Source of the DNA: Cristatella mucedo
Taxonomy: Eukaryota > Bryozoa > Phylactolaemata > Cristatellidae
Reading direction: 5' to 3'
Assembly: GCA_009760855.2 (NCBI GenBank)
Contig: WPIO01000019.1
Location: 6,120,501-6,184,500, forward strand
Length of the DNA stretch: 64,000 nt
This document shows, in pieces, positions 1 to 11,689 of the stretch. The notes below the pieces were generated by a model. The model was not told where the DNA came from. It worked only from the letters and a program-made list of their open reading frames with translations, and searched no databases. The position numbers and the translations under genes were made by a program. Each line of letters opens with the position of its first letter. The stretch's first letter is position 1.

Positions 1-1835
1 AGAAAGCTCCTTGCTGGTGGGGGTGTGTTAACTGTGTTTTGAAATTCACGACAAGAGTTGTCTGTTGTACAGGAAGAAGACACTTTTAGCTTCAAACGGT
101 CATAGCAGCATCAAGCCTTAGGAAAGAACAAGAGAAATCATGCAGGGGGAAGGCCATTATTCTAAAATAAATAGCTACTACTGAGCCCAAAAACCAGCTG
201 TTTTGGCAATCTTTGAAGAGGTGCTACAGCTTTCCACAAGCCAGAAGTTGACACACCAATGGCATTGGCTTTTTTTTTATAACTCCCCATACTTAGCTTC
301 TGTACCGACATGTATACAGTGCGACCGATTTTGGTATTGGCTAGGTTTATGTTCGGGTCAACACTTGAGGCTCGTTTTGACAATCACAAATAGCTCGATC
401 AGTCTGTGCCACCTTCAGAGTTTCAAAAGCACGATTGCATTTCTTCACGTTGATGTTTGGATGGCAAGAAAAAGCCCTTATATAACAGCAACCAGCTGAA
501 CACTGCAAAAGGGTTTATGAATCTTTAAAAAAAGGGTTACATGTCAAAACCGAACTAGAGCTGCAAGTCGACGTGATACTGCCCATAATTCTTAGCAGTG
601 GCTGTGATCGACCATACAGTTCATGCTTTGTCAGAAACGATTGTCAACTGGGCAATAATAAACTCAACACCAACCACGAATGTCAGTATCGTAAGTGGAA
701 ATATGTTTTAACTATTGCTGTTCATTCATTAATGAATCTGTTCAGCTTCAACGCAAGCACAGGCCCTAAAAGCAAGCAAGAAACTGAAACCCAAGCAGCT
801 CTTCTTCCTCCTCGGTTCTTCGAGCAGCTGGCTCAATACCGTGTACTTAGCCTTAGCCTTAGCCTCCAAGGTATTTTTTCATCACGCCAGCTCATATGCA
901 TCTTAGTTGCAGTTCCAGTTGAAAGCAAACCACTCAGGATATCATGGAATTGCTGTCGGCAGCTTGCAGCATCCCTTTCAACACTAGATACTACAGGTGT
1001 TTTGTGTCTACAAAACTGCACGAGTATTTTACTTCTTTTATACTTTTCTACTTTTATTTTACTTCCTTCTGGTACTTCGGAGACGTCATACTAATCGCCC
1101 CTACGGTCTTCTCATGCTGGCCTCCAGTTGTTACCTTTATCAACTGATCTCATCTGGAGCTAGAGGTCTTTTTGGATGGCTCACAGCAAATATTCATACC
1201 GAGCCTATGAGTGAGTGTAGCCATAAAACAAATGCATTTTCTGAGGCTGATTTGCAAAACGAGAGCCTGCAAATAGTGAGTTCGATCGGACGAAAGAGAC
1301 TACAGCGTAAAGTATTCATTCATGCATTGCTATTACAGTCACGTGGCTACAGATCTACACTGTAATGCCTCGTCTGCAACAGGGAATTTCTTGTTGTAAC
1401 AGCAAATAACTGGCGTGTTTTAATATTATCTAACATATTGATTCTTGCTGGTCAAATAAAAGACTTTGCCATTGAAAAATCCCTGCTATGACAATGCCAA
1501 CATGTACTTAACTCCACTGTGACCATGTCAACACGAGTCTCGCTCTGGGAAGGCATGCATGCAAGTGCACAACGAGCGTTACACAACAAGAAAGGACCAT
1601 CATTGTGCAGATTAGTGCTGCAACAGGCACGAGAGCAGCCGACCACGAGAATCTGTGAAAGAAGTAAGCCAGAAAACAAACATTTGCGAAACGCAGCATG
1701 AGGTGCACTGGCAGCTGGGGTGCTAGATGCACGGATGCAGTAAGAACAGCCGACGGCAGCATGCACTAACAACAGCCACACGAAGAGATGTGATGGACTG
1801 TGCTGTGAAAAAGCAAAAACAATGTGATCACTTAC
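1..1835. other. Probable IDE intron 4 (incomplete)
   Basis: No IDE block and no other recognisable coding segment is visible here on either strand. The sequence is AT-rich with short chance reading frames only. It is most simply the intron after IDE exon 4, continuing beyond the window. Confidence 0.55.
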
Positions 1836-1939
1836 ATGTCAAGAGCAGTTTCGAAGTGCTCAGGGGCAACGTCAAAAAAGTAGTTGGTATGCTCGGGTGA
1901 GGTGAAAGCATTGGACGAACCACTATGACTGGCAAGAAA
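1836..1939 (-). CDS. IDE: IDE exon 4
   Basis: It encodes [20 protein letters not shown] then [14 protein letters not shown]. The [14 protein letters not shown] block is among the most conserved in M16 proteases. The acceptor is TTTTTTGCAG and the donor GTAAGT, ending in phase 2. The next exon (F-A-Q-F-F region) was searched for in 1-1835 and not found. Confidence 0.92.
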
Positions 1940-4900
1940 CTGCAAAAAAGGCTACCGAGTTAGACAGCCCGAACATAGCATACCGGAAGCATAGCAGAAC
2001 ACCAGCATAGCAGCTATCATCTCTAAAACAAACGTATGGCTGTAAGGAAGTCAAACAGAGCACTCACCTTGTTATATGCATTTTCCTCAGGGAACTGCAA
2101 AACAAAGGAAGCACGAATGAGTCACCACAAAGAAATTAGGAATAAGTAAGTGTCAATACTAAAAAATTCTATACTTGCTATCAACTTATGGTTGTCTGAG
2201 CTAAGAAGAGCTCACCAAATAGACTTATTCTACGCACTGTCCACGTTATACCTGTCAATCCACACACCCTGAGTTTCTGGGACATGGCATACTTGGCGAT
2301 ATTGTCATGAGGTTGACGGCTAGTTCTTCTTATGGGTGACACAAGCAGACTCGGAGGACTTCCGGTCTAACGGGCACGGCTGCGTCTGGTTGTGCATACT
2401 GAGATAACAGTTCACAGATAAAACTTAGCGATTACACTTGGAAATCGAATACAAAATTGAAAAAGCCAGTTCTTAGTGCAGTTGCAGCTTTCCCTGATCC
2501 CATGCTTGAGAGGAAGCATAGATGGCAACAGACACTCAAACCAAAAAGTAGCAAACGCCGTAGGCCAAGGCTAATTTTCATGTCCGGCTTGCTTTGTACA
2601 AGCAGCAATGCAAGATCACAATGCTGACTATTAGTTAAAGCTAGTGATATTTCAGTAGCTTGCAACTACACAAGATACGAGTCTGTTATGCTTTCGTCAC
2701 AACTCTACCGAAATCTTTCGCGGTCCACTGGATCCGAATCTTGGCCCACGTAAATGGCTTACCCCATTCTTCACGGATTCAGGAAGCGGTTTCCTCTTTG
2801 CAACTCACGAATGCAAGCCCGGCTCATACGATCGCCTTTTGACGTATCACTCCTAACTAGCCTTCCAGACGATGCGTGCACGCTTTGGGCATGAGCTTTG
2901 TGCCGAAGCAAACCGGTATTTTTAACGCCTGCGACTTCTTTAGGGTGGTGTTTTCCCGACTAGCGGTAGTTCGCGGCCTGACCAAGAAGCATTTTCAGGG
3001 CATCCAGTCTTCACTACCTTAATAATAATAATAATAAATTTGTTATAGCCCCCTCAGAGAACTCAATCTCTCTCTCTAGGCACTACACATTTGCTGCAAA
3101 GGAAGCACGATCGAATGCCCTTCCCAGCATTATGCAAAACCGAACTCTTTGGTATTGATAGAGTAGTAGCAGCTTGACCATACGAACGTCCAGCCTGGTA
3201 AAGTGCCACAATTTACCCCTTGCAGAGCTTGTCTATTCGAAGATTTCGGCAAGACAGGCTAGCTCCTGGGTCTTAGCCAAAGCTCCTAGATCTTAGCCCA
3301 GGAGGTAAGGTGCTCGCTCTTCACTATCGAGGTCGTGGCTTCGAGTCCTGCTGTGGGCGATCCTTTATTTATTGCCAACCGCAAGTGGTAGTGATGGCCG
3401 TTAAGGCTCTTCTGCTGCTATATAAATAAGGCTGTTAAATCAGCTGACATTGTTTTTTTAGACTTCCAGTAAATTAAATAATGCTCAATAGGTCGCCTTT
3501 ACAACTAAGACTCCTTCGAAGCCTTCGGATGGCAGCACGAGCTGATGAAGGGCCACCTTTCTAGATGGTATTTTTTTGGGGGCAAACTTGCCATTTTCAA
3601 AGAGTGGTACTGGGTTTGTGGCTACTTTTAAGTGTATCGTTCAACTCTTGCATCAGTACCATTGCAATTCGTATTTGAGTATCCAATAATTAGCATGCAG
3701 AACCTATATCTCGGCTCATGCCCAGTAGGGGCTTAAGAAAAACTGCTAGTCGAGCAAAAATAGGCCGTCCATATACTTAAGCGTTTGAGTGTACATTCTG
3801 CATACCTTTTCAGTTCCCAGAAACAGCATGTGTTCACAGAAGTGAGCCAATCCGGGTAGCCGTCGTGGATCTGACATGTGACCTACACGATGCAACAGCC
3901 ATACAATCACAGTCTGCTCAGCCACACCAAAATTGAAATTTCACGACAAGCCCTATAAGAAATATGGACTTTTATTTTAAGCAGAGAAGGTAACCTCTTG
4001 TCGATGACAATAATGTAATGTAAGTAGGCATAACAGTTGCAATTTGCAATCACAAATGTATGCATTCATTCAAAAAATATTTTGGAATTCGACTCGAGCA
4101 CGTAAGCTGAAGGTTTAAACCCTGCATTGGATACCGACACGATTGTGGTCTCGATAGGTCAATCGGCAGAGCATTGAACTGGTAATCCAGCTGTTGCAGC
4201 ATGATCGTTACAGCTTGAAGTTGACATTTATCGTGCTCAGTCCCACGGCAGATGGCCTCCGGCTGTTCTGTGCATGAAATTAGATCCTTGGAGAAGGTGG
4301 CACTAGCTGCTAAGCTAGCTGCACGATCACCTCTCAGATACTGCTGTGTCAATGTCTATTCCATTCATTGTCACAAAATATTTCTGTATTTCAAGAGATT
4401 TTTTAAAGCTAATTAACAGAGGAAAGACCCAAGTTCCCATTCAGTGGCTGAGCCAGCTGCAGGGTGGCTTTTGCCTTGCTATATAGTGGAGCACCGACGT
4501 GGGCTGCCCACTAGTCCTATTCCCACCAACCATCACCAGAAACAAAACTATGTCGAACTTTATTTTACGATCAATGGCCAAGTTCACATTGAATCCGAGT
4601 TCATGTTGAATAAAAGCTATGATTATGAGCAATAATTTTTTATCACTTGCGGGTTTTACCCCACCAGCATTAAAGTTTTTCGGGCCTTGCCCTTACTGCA
4701 TGAAAATCCCAGCTCTGCATGTGTTCCAACTGAGTGTCCTGTATCGTTTGGCAGACACTTAGAAATGGAGTCAACACGGTCAGTACAAAACAAGTCAAGC
4801 TTACAATATATTCCTCTGCTTACAAGCCCACTAGAGCTATTAATGCCGGCTGAATGGCTGCATAATTGCAATATCGACTAACCGAGACAGATCTAAAGCC

Positions 4901-6614
4901 ATTGCATGCCGTGCATCTCTATTTGTATTTGTAAATAATATTGCCACTACTACTGCTGCACGAGTGTGTATGTGAGCACTCGTCTCCATGTATAGCTTCA
5001 TTAAGTCACCAAGACTAGATGGGCATTGCACTGGAACGGTTTCTATAGTGCACTAAAGGCCTTATCAGCTTTCGGTGTACAAACGGAAGCCAAAATACTC
5101 GAGACAAAGAGAAACTGGTAAGTATATCTGAATTATGTGGGCAGTCGATGAAGTGCGAAGCTTGGAAGCAGCTGCCTACGATGGCTGGAAAGGGTGTCCC
5201 AGAACTAGCAGGAGGAGAGTTGTGTAAGAATTTTGGAAGCTAGTTTCACATTACAGGACCTGCAAAGCAACAGCTTCTGTCACCAATGAAAGAGCCAAGC
5301 CAGGGCAGGCCACTCGGGTCACAGTATGAATTTTACTTAGCATATGTATATTGATTACTTGGGTGCCATCTCGCAACTCCTTCAGAAAATGAGACGCTTG
5401 GCCGAATCTCTAGGATTTGTGGACCAACCTGAAAGCCATGATCACCACCGGCTTAAGAGGCATAATGCCTTTTTTGGTAGCCCAGACAAAACTGAATTCC
5501 AGTAGTATAGCCTACACAGAACCAGGTAGCTAGTAAGATCTACAGTCGGCCAAAAGATAGATAGTCCCTAATCTTGGACAAGGTGCTGCAAATACTATTA
5601 CGAGGAAACCGATCGACCTATCGATGTGCCTGAGCTGAAAGTGCTCCCAGATTTAACTGCAGCCTGCTAGATAGAGCACTCACATTAGGTCAAGCACGAT
5701 GCAATCTACATTTCCCAGGTACAATCACAAGCTCCAGCTTGTCAGCCGATTTAGGTGTTCGTCTGCCGGTGTCCGACCATAACAAGTGCTCATGGTCGCT
5801 GGGTTTTTGAACAGCGTGGGGTGCACGCGTCACAGAATCGTGCTAAAAGTTTTACACGCTAGAATTCATGTGCAATGGCAGCGTTGTTGGCCCTACGCAA
5901 AAGAGTGGTTCTGGTACGAGCAGTACATGTCTGACTAGCAACAGGGTTGCGAATGCACGGTCAAATTTAAACAACGGGAAAAAGAAAAGACTGATTCAAA
6001 GAAAAGAAACTCAAAAGCAATTGGCAACTAACTGCCTTGGCCACTAACTGCCGTCTGACGGGCACCATTAGCAATGGTAACTAGCTCGGTGGTTCCGGAC
6101 TACCCCGAAAGCTGACCGGATGGGTGGATGCTACCCTGCCACCGATGAGCCTCACCCCTACAGCCACCAAGACGTTGGCTCGGACGCACAACAACCCTAG
6201 CGAGCAAGGACGCGCTAGGTGAGCAGCAGCCAGCCAGCCAGGCATCAGCAGCTCTCCCCGCCTCCGCTTACCGACGTGGACGTCCAAAGCGGCCGAGCAC
6301 TTGTCGGTCGTCTCATCGCTGATCAGCAGAACTTTGAGGCCGTTTGCAAGGACCAATCCACGATATAACCTTTTATCTTGATCTGACTTGATGACGTCAT
6401 CGGTCACGAACTGCACCCGTGGGTGAAGAGTCGACATTCTCCTAAAGCGCAAGCGTGCACTGCGTGGGCGCAACAGCCCAGACGGCGACGGTGGTGTGAG
6501 AGCCGATGACCTCTGTGCTGCAAGACTTTCGGGTGCCACTGCCCCACGCGTGCAAGGCACGCTCAAAGGCGTGTGCCGCCGACATTCTAATGCGACATCA
6601 TTATGCATTCTCAT
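1836..6614 (-). CDS. IDE: Insulin-degrading enzyme (insulysin, M16A zinc metalloprotease), 5' part of gene, exons 1-4
   Basis: IDE degrades insulin, amyloid-beta and other short peptides in cytosol, peroxisomes and mitochondria. Four minus-strand exons join in phase: 6614-6272, 3882-3806, 2094-2068 and 1939-1836, all with GT-AG introns. The joined protein runs through the IDE N-terminal signature ([20 protein letters not shown], then [13 protein letters not shown]), the inverted zinc motif HFCEH inside [17 protein letters not shown], a short FPEENAYNK piece and [18 protein letters not shown]. These blocks occur in this order in animal IDE. About 170 residues are present out of the roughly 1000 usual for the family. 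The rest, including the distal zinc-ligand Glu, must lie left of base 1. Introns 1 and 2 contain LINE and SINE remnants. Nothing in the four exons is broken, so I take this as a live gene cut by the window edge. Confidence 0.93.
2068..2094 (-). CDS. IDE: IDE exon 3, 27-nt micro-exon
   Basis: This nine-codon exon (FPEENAYNK) is flanked by TTTTGCAG and GTGAGT. It fills exactly the gap between FLGTEK and [10 protein letters not shown] expected from IDE, where the family has a short K-Y-P-x-E-N-x-Y segment. Both ends are phase 0, so skipping it would keep frame and remove nine residues next to the active site. Confidence 0.88.
3018..3120 (-). mobile_element. LINE A 3' terminal fragment
   Basis: A TAA repeat is followed by the characteristic tail (CCCTCAGAGAACTCAATCTC then AGGC..TACATTTGCTGCAAAGG) found many times in this window. 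Only the last ~100 bp survive, in IDE intron 2. The first stem arm is degraded. Confidence 0.75.
3275..3450 (+). mobile_element. tRNA-derived SINE copy
   Basis: It contains a B-box-like GGCTTCGAGTCC followed by the body GTGGGCGATCC..TTATTGCC, CAAGTGGTAGTGATGGCCGT and CTCTTCTGCTGCTATATAAA. This body recurs near 9.5, 37.5, 41.5, 43.9 and 53.4 kb. The copy is diverged and lies in IDE intron 2. Confidence 0.7.
3806..3882 (-). CDS. IDE: IDE exon 2, zinc-binding HxxEH exon
   Basis: It encodes [20 protein letters not shown] followed by FLGTEK. HFCEH (3830-3844) is the inverted zinc-binding motif, whose Glu is the catalytic base. The acceptor is the TAG just right of 3882. An AG 12 nt further in would also keep frame but would delete the family's G-x-x-S before DP, so the outer site is preferred. 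It ends in phase 0 before the donor GTATGC. Confidence 0.92.
4140..4235 (+). repeat. tRNA-like SINE head, possibly Thr-type
   Basis: The segment GTCTCGATAGGTCAATCGGC followed by AGAGCATTGAACTGGTAATCC resembles the D-arm and anticodon arm of a tRNA with GGT in the anticodon position. The T-arm is poorly kept, so it is not a functional tRNA gene. A related stretch with GGACCGGTAATCCAGA lies near 23.38 kb. Confidence 0.45.
5150..5830 (-). mobile_element. Decayed LINE B 3' fragment
   Basis: On the minus strand this matches, with many changes, the reverse-transcriptase C-terminal and 3' region read better at 32258-32885 and 38052-40790 (for example AGGACCTGCAAAGCAACAGC against AGGACCTGCAGAGCTAAAGC). 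Frames are broken throughout. It lies in IDE intron 1. Confidence 0.6.
6272..6614 (-). CDS. IDE: IDE exon 1 with basic leader and two candidate starts
   Basis: The exon ends TCCACGTCG and is followed by the donor GTAAGC (phase 1). Two in-frame ATGs stand out. One at 6614 would add 59 residues, rich in Arg, Ser and Ala with few acidic residues and ending [11 protein letters not shown], which looks like a mitochondrial presequence. One at 6437 gives [10 protein letters not shown] directly before the conserved region. Mammalian IDE has the same arrangement: a long mitochondrial form and a short cytosolic form from an internal Met. I chose the outer ATG as the boundary because the frame is open through the leader. 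The inner ATG could equally be the main start. Confidence 0.88.
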
Positions 6615-8250
6615 GCTGAACCTTTGTGCAACAGCAAGGTGCCCGCACTTCACGAGCCAGGCCGCGAGTTCGAATTACGCAGCAGCGCTGAACTCCTCGT
6701 GTCCAGCTGCAGGTGGATCGACAGCATCTTATCGCTATATAACCCATCTTAACGCTATAGAAACGGGAAACGCTGAAGCAGCTACTCTTTAGGTATGGCA
6801 TCTGGAGCCATATGGATGCAAGCCTTGACCCGAAAATCGTGTTAGTTCGAAACACCGCCGCCACAAGAAGCGGAACCTCGATTAGGCAAGGCAAAAACCA
6901 ATGACGACAGCGAAGCCCGTGCATCAAGAGCAAGCGTCTAATCTCTAGAACGGCTCTAACTTGGCGCCGCGGTAGCTGCTGGACGGACACGGCGATCGAT
7001 CAAAAGTCGGCGAAGAGTGAATAGGCGGAAGAGTAAACTAGCAGCATCTGTCTAGTCAGTCGGGTCTCTGTCGTCTGTCTAGCGGGACAGCGTCGGGCGT
7101 CTGTCGGTGGGACCTCAAGCGAAAACGGGGAAGCCGAGGGGGCCGGCGAGAGGGAAGATGGACCGATTAGGACGGTACTACAGCAGCAGCAGCGCGTTGC
7201 GGTGCACATTTTTAAGGCGAAAAAGCCGGCTAGCAGTATGGGCGATTTCGGGTTAGTTTCGGAGACACCGTGCCCAGCCGCCCGCTGGCGCTATGGCGAC
7301 AGCCGAAAGCCGCCGCAGCTGTGGCCGAGGGGTGGCGCTCTCTAGAGACACTGAGCGTATAGTTCACAGCTCTCTGACGTCTTGTAACCGTTCCGCGAGA
7401 CTATCCGCCTCGCTAACGCAGCTGCGTGAAGCCAGCGGTTTGGTGAGCGCGCGCGAGCGCCTCGCGTTATTCAACAGCAACGCCAGACGCCAGCTGGAAG
7501 CCGGAACGGGGAAAGCGAGGCTGCAATGAAAGGGCGCGGCGAAGAGCCGCAGAAGACGCTGTCGAGTGACGCTGCAGTAGTGTTCGACGAGTGCACCACT
7601 CGGCCGAGCTAGCAGCTGGTAGCTAGCTAGCAGCCTGGCGCCGCAACGCCGAGGCGCGGAGAGCTGCTGAAGCACCGCGCCGCGAGACAGCAGGATATGC
7701 CAAAGCACGCCACAATACGTAGTCGGTGCGCGATTGCGCAAAAACAGCGGTCAGCACTCACGGGAACGCGACCTTAAAGCGAGAACTTCCTAGATGCCCA
7801 AGTCTCGTTACCAGACGCTGCGGGATTACGCGGAACATACGGCAACCAGCATCCGCGTGCACTACTGGCTGGGCTGCGGTTGCACCAACGACCCTGACAC
7901 CAAAGCGCCGCTGCGGAAGCATAGATATATACGAGCGGAAGCTGGCTTTACGTCACAGCCGGAATATAAACGCGCTCCGCCTAGGCCTACCGTCCGCAAG
8001 TGCAGCAGTCCTTGGGGCCAACTGTGCAGAGAGAACAGCTGTCTAGCGTGCCGGCTCTTATCTGATATGTGTTTCTCTTCGTCTATAACTCCACCAAGCC
8101 ACGAGCACTAATTGGGAATATTACGCGGAAGAGGTTTCTGCAGCACGCTCTCAAAGCCTAAGCTGTTTTCCCGATGAGCATACTGTAAATAAAAAAAGTA
8201 ATTATTAGTAATTAGTAATTAACCTTATTCAGAGGTAATGCTGCCCTCTC
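6615..8250. promoter_or_regulatory. CpG-rich sequence upstream of IDE
   Basis: This stretch is clearly richer in G+C and CpG than its surroundings, especially 7250-7800 with runs such as GAGCGCGCGCGAGCGCCTCG. It lies directly 5' of IDE exon 1 and is the natural place for the IDE promoter. No coding region could be recognised. Open frames here look like by-products of base composition. Confidence 0.4.
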
Positions 8251-8725
8251 AGATAATTATCTGTTGCCTAATGGCAACAATAGAGTTTAATCAAGTGCTT
8301 AGCAATAAGAGCGCTATATGAAATCTTGTCTTGTGCTTGACCAGGAGTATCGCGATGGCTGTAGTACAAGTCTGCGGAAAGCCACGAGCGCATGGCCTTC
8401 AACCTTAAAACTCGCGCGTGGCCATTGTTGTACGTTTGTATGGTCACACTCTCGTACTTGGGTTTCCATGTTGACCAGTTTCTTATAAGCTGATTCGAAT
8501 TGATAACGCAGATCAAGACTACTTTCTGATCTGTCTCTAATCAATGCGACCGACTCCATTGCAATCCAATAAGACACAGCTCTCTTTCTCTCACACTCGA
8601 GGCAGAAGTAGCATCTTCAACAATACCAAATTGGTAGAGGCCAATTCCTTGGTCGAAGCCGGCCAGCGGTTAAAAAAGGGTTGGTCTTGACCTCTCACTC
8701 TAGCAGTTATTTGCTTACTTTGGCA

Positions 8726-8835
8726 CATAATAATAATAATAATGATAGTAATATCAATAATACGCTTGATATAGTGCCCTCAGAGAACTCAATCTCTTTC
8801 TAGGCGCTTTACATTTCGCGAATCAAGCGGACCTG
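8726..8835 (-). mobile_element. LINE A 3' terminal fragment
   Basis: An imperfect TAA repeat is followed by CTTGATATAGTGCCCTCAGA and GAACTCAATCTCTTTCTAGG then CGCTTTACATTT, the conserved LINE A end in reverse orientation. The element is heavily 5'-truncated. Confidence 0.8.
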
Positions 8836-9124
8836 GCCGCTTCTCTACGTAGCGTTAGGTTCAGAAGGTCATACGAATGCACGACCGTGTCCGTCAGGCA
8901 GCCCATCGATGATCCTTAGCTCTCTGGCTACTCTTCCCCCGCATGCACTCTCGTTTTCTGCGTTAACAAGCGTCGTACGCGTTCGGAGCCTCAGGTCAAT
9001 CGCAAAGCCAGTAATTGCACCGTGTGCGTGTAGCTCTAGCTCCGAGTGCAGTCGCAAGGACTTCCTTAGGATATTTTCTGGGTTAAATGCTAAATGTCGC
9101 ACATATTGCGAGGTACAGTGATAG

Positions 9125-9326
9125 TGTGCTCATAACGCAAGCATTTGCATGCTGACCCAGTGCATGTAACCCCTAACCATGTTATTCATTTTGTTTATTT
9201 TTCAAGCATGATTTTACTTACTATTCTATTGCGTATCACTTTGCAGCAAATGTAAAGCGCCTAGAAAGAGATTAAGTTCTCTGAGGGCGCTTTATCAAGT
9301 GCAATATTATTATTATTATTATTAAG
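9125..9326 (+). mobile_element. LINE A 3' UTR fragment
   Basis: It contains the LINE A 3' UTR words TGCATGCTGACCCAGTGCAT and ACCATGTTATTCATTTTGTT, then AAATGTAAAGCGCCTAGAAA..GAGGGCGCTTTATCAAGTG and an ATT repeat. Orientation is plus, and the end hairpin is intact. Confidence 0.85.
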
Positions 9327-9390
9327 CAAATAATGCGCTTCCACTAAATAGGTGAGTAAAGTAAAAAGTAAAGGTTAGCAGATTTAAGAG

Positions 9391-9488
<98 letters not shown>
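9391..9488. repeat. TA microsatellite abutting a SINE tail
   Basis: About 98 bp of nearly pure TA, with one GA interruption near 9430, is joined directly to the CTTCTGC end of a minus-strand SINE. Frames reading alternating Ile-Tyr here are artefacts. Confidence 0.95.
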
Positions 9489-9622
9489 CAGAAGAAGAGC
9501 CGTAGCGGCTATCACTACCGCCGGCAGGGAGCAGCAAAGAACTGCCCACCGCATGACTCAAACCCAGCACCTGGGTCGTGAAGTACGAGCGCCTTATCCC
9601 TCTGAATCTCACGGGCTAGTAC
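9487..9622 (-). mobile_element. tRNA-derived SINE copy
   Basis: On the minus strand the copy shows a decayed B box and the shared body, with GGCGGTAGTGATAGCCGCTA then CGGCTCTTCTTCTGCTATAT. It ends in the TA tract to its left. Confidence 0.7.
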
Positions 9623-10317
9623 TAACAAAAACGCGAAGCGCGCCCAAAGATAATTAAATATCTTTGTAGGCACTTCAAATATGCTGATTGGAAAGCATGC
9701 AACTTTTCAGTGGTACAATACTTTTTCAGCATGTATGAATGACAAGTTACTCAAATGACAAGTTACACTTACGGAGCAAATTCTGCGAGGATCACGTGAG
9801 TTTTTAGCTTCATTTGATACGCTGCCGAGTCTGGGGGTGTTGATAGCAATGAGTTGCCAGGAAGTCCCAGACATGGGGAACGAACGCAGAAAGTGAAATC
9901 ATGGTTTCCGTTTGAGATTTGTTAAAAGCACTGCAAAGCGAATCTAGTATGAGGAGCTTGTGGTACAATTGGAAGCTTGTGCTACGACTAGGAAGTTTTT
10001 CAGATAGGTTGGAGCAAAAAAGTAAAAAGAAAAATAAACACTGGTCCGTTAAATGTCTTAAAAGATTTTTTGCTTCGTGTCTGTCTTAGCTATTTTAATT
10101 TTAAATTTAACAAATTATTTCGAACGCACTTATCATAAGCGATGCAATGAACAGCTTTGCGACAATTGATTATATTATGTCAACCATTTTTTTTTATCCT
10201 TGGGTGGTAAGAGTGTTATTTCCTTATTGCATATGCCTCAGAAGTATAGAACATGGCCAAGACTTTCTAAAAACTTTGCTTTTGTGACCAGGACAATAAT
10301 TAGCTTGAAATTACCCC

Positions 10318-11665
10318 ATTTGCGACTAAAAATAGCAAATTCGCATCTTTTGGTTCACATTTAGTCAGAATAAGCAGAAAATGAATCAAAATGAATACGT
10401 ATCCACTCTGAAGTCATACACAAATTGAACACTCAAAAGGGAGGAAAAGAGTCAGGAAGGAGCAGATGTTCTAGATTTTCGGCAGTATTGCTGCAAATTG
10501 CGTTCTCAGAGACGCTCCTAAACAGTGTCCCCACCATGTTTCTCTATACAGTCCTCGGTAAAGATGCTAAAAGTCCAGTCCCGTATATCCGGGTAAAGCG
10601 CCGTCCATGTTCCCAAAGTGAGGTCTAATGTTCTCAATGAACTTGTCAAGATATGCATCCCATTTTGGCATAGTGTTTTGTGAGAGCCACCTGCAACCAA
10701 CTGCTAGTAGTTCTCAGCCCCCCCCCGATTGCCCTTAAAGCTGTAGCCACTTAAACGAAGCTGCTTTAAGCCACTTTCTCCGCACTGTTCAGCTTCTCTG
10801 CGAATTTGTCACCCACTATGATCTAGAATCACACACGTCTTCTTTATCTGTAGCTTGACGAAGATACCTACTTTTACCTTTGCCTCGGACAACTAGGAGA
10901 GACATATTGGAGGTACCTAGAAGCTGCTGACTCAGTCAAGAGCCGTGACAAATTGCCTAATGAGGGCGGCCTAACTTGACGTGCGATGGCGGCATCGGCT
11001 TGACCCTCCGAGGGTCTAGCGACCAGCGGCTTCCACTCCATGTTGCTCTTCCCTACCTACAGAGAACTCGGTCCGCTCTCTGGCCAGTCAATTTTCTAAA
11101 AGTGCGACTTAGCGTCTCTCACTGATCCAAAAACGAAGGAAGTAAGAGAATTTGTAAAACAGCCGTAGATACCCATAAGGAGTGACACTATCTGGAAGTC
11201 TCCAATGACCTACCATCTACAGCTGTCATGCTTCAATGCACTCAGCAAATCCTGACACTAGTATGGCACCCATCTTTGAGGTGCACAGAGTGAGTCATAG
11301 GGCGAGGCAGGCATTAGTTCTCGTTACGAAGCGGCATAGTTTTGAGGTTTTTAGTTTAAAAACTAAGAAGAGGAGTCGTTTACTCGGACTTAATGTGATG
11401 TCTATAGCCTCGACTAGATCAGCATCATTGTGACAGAAGTACAGCCCACCTTGCTGACTAAAAAAAGGTGAGAAAAAGTTGGTTAAGCTTTCTCTGACCT
11501 GCTTCTTTCACACTGTCATTCCACAAGTTCCACTCCTTGAGCTTCAATGTAAGAAGCTCAGCATTGGGGTTGGTAAGACCAAGGTATCTGATAAGATCTG
11601 ATAATATGTATCGCCAATTCCTTCTCGAGCGCCTCACATCTCGCCTGGGCATCACCGGCACTGTA
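10318..11665 (-). pseudogene. Decayed copy 1 of an unnamed recurrent protein family
   Basis: The minus strand reads in several frames as one degraded protein. From N to C: NPNAELLTLKLKEWNLWNDS, a TEFSVG block, RQFVTALD, LSEAKVKVGIFV..QIKK, then WDAYLDKFIENI, and QQYCRKSRTS near the end. The same blocks in the same order occur at 14640-15760 and 56340-57265. I recall such proteins as uncharacterised, high-copy predictions in arthropod and cnidarian genomes, often near transposons, but I cannot name a domain. Stops and frameshifts are scattered along the whole length. About 120 bp beyond the reading frame (10318-10440) also matches copy 3, so the repeated unit is longer than the protein. Function is unknown and this copy is dead. 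Confidence 0.6.
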
Positions 11666-11689
11666 CTGCACTGATTTAGTTCCTATCGC

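Noticed and set aside
3871-6271. A hidden 12-nt IDE micro-exon between exons 1 and 2
   Set aside because: Not needed: using the TAG acceptor 12 nt further upstream supplies GHMS and restores the family pattern in phase.
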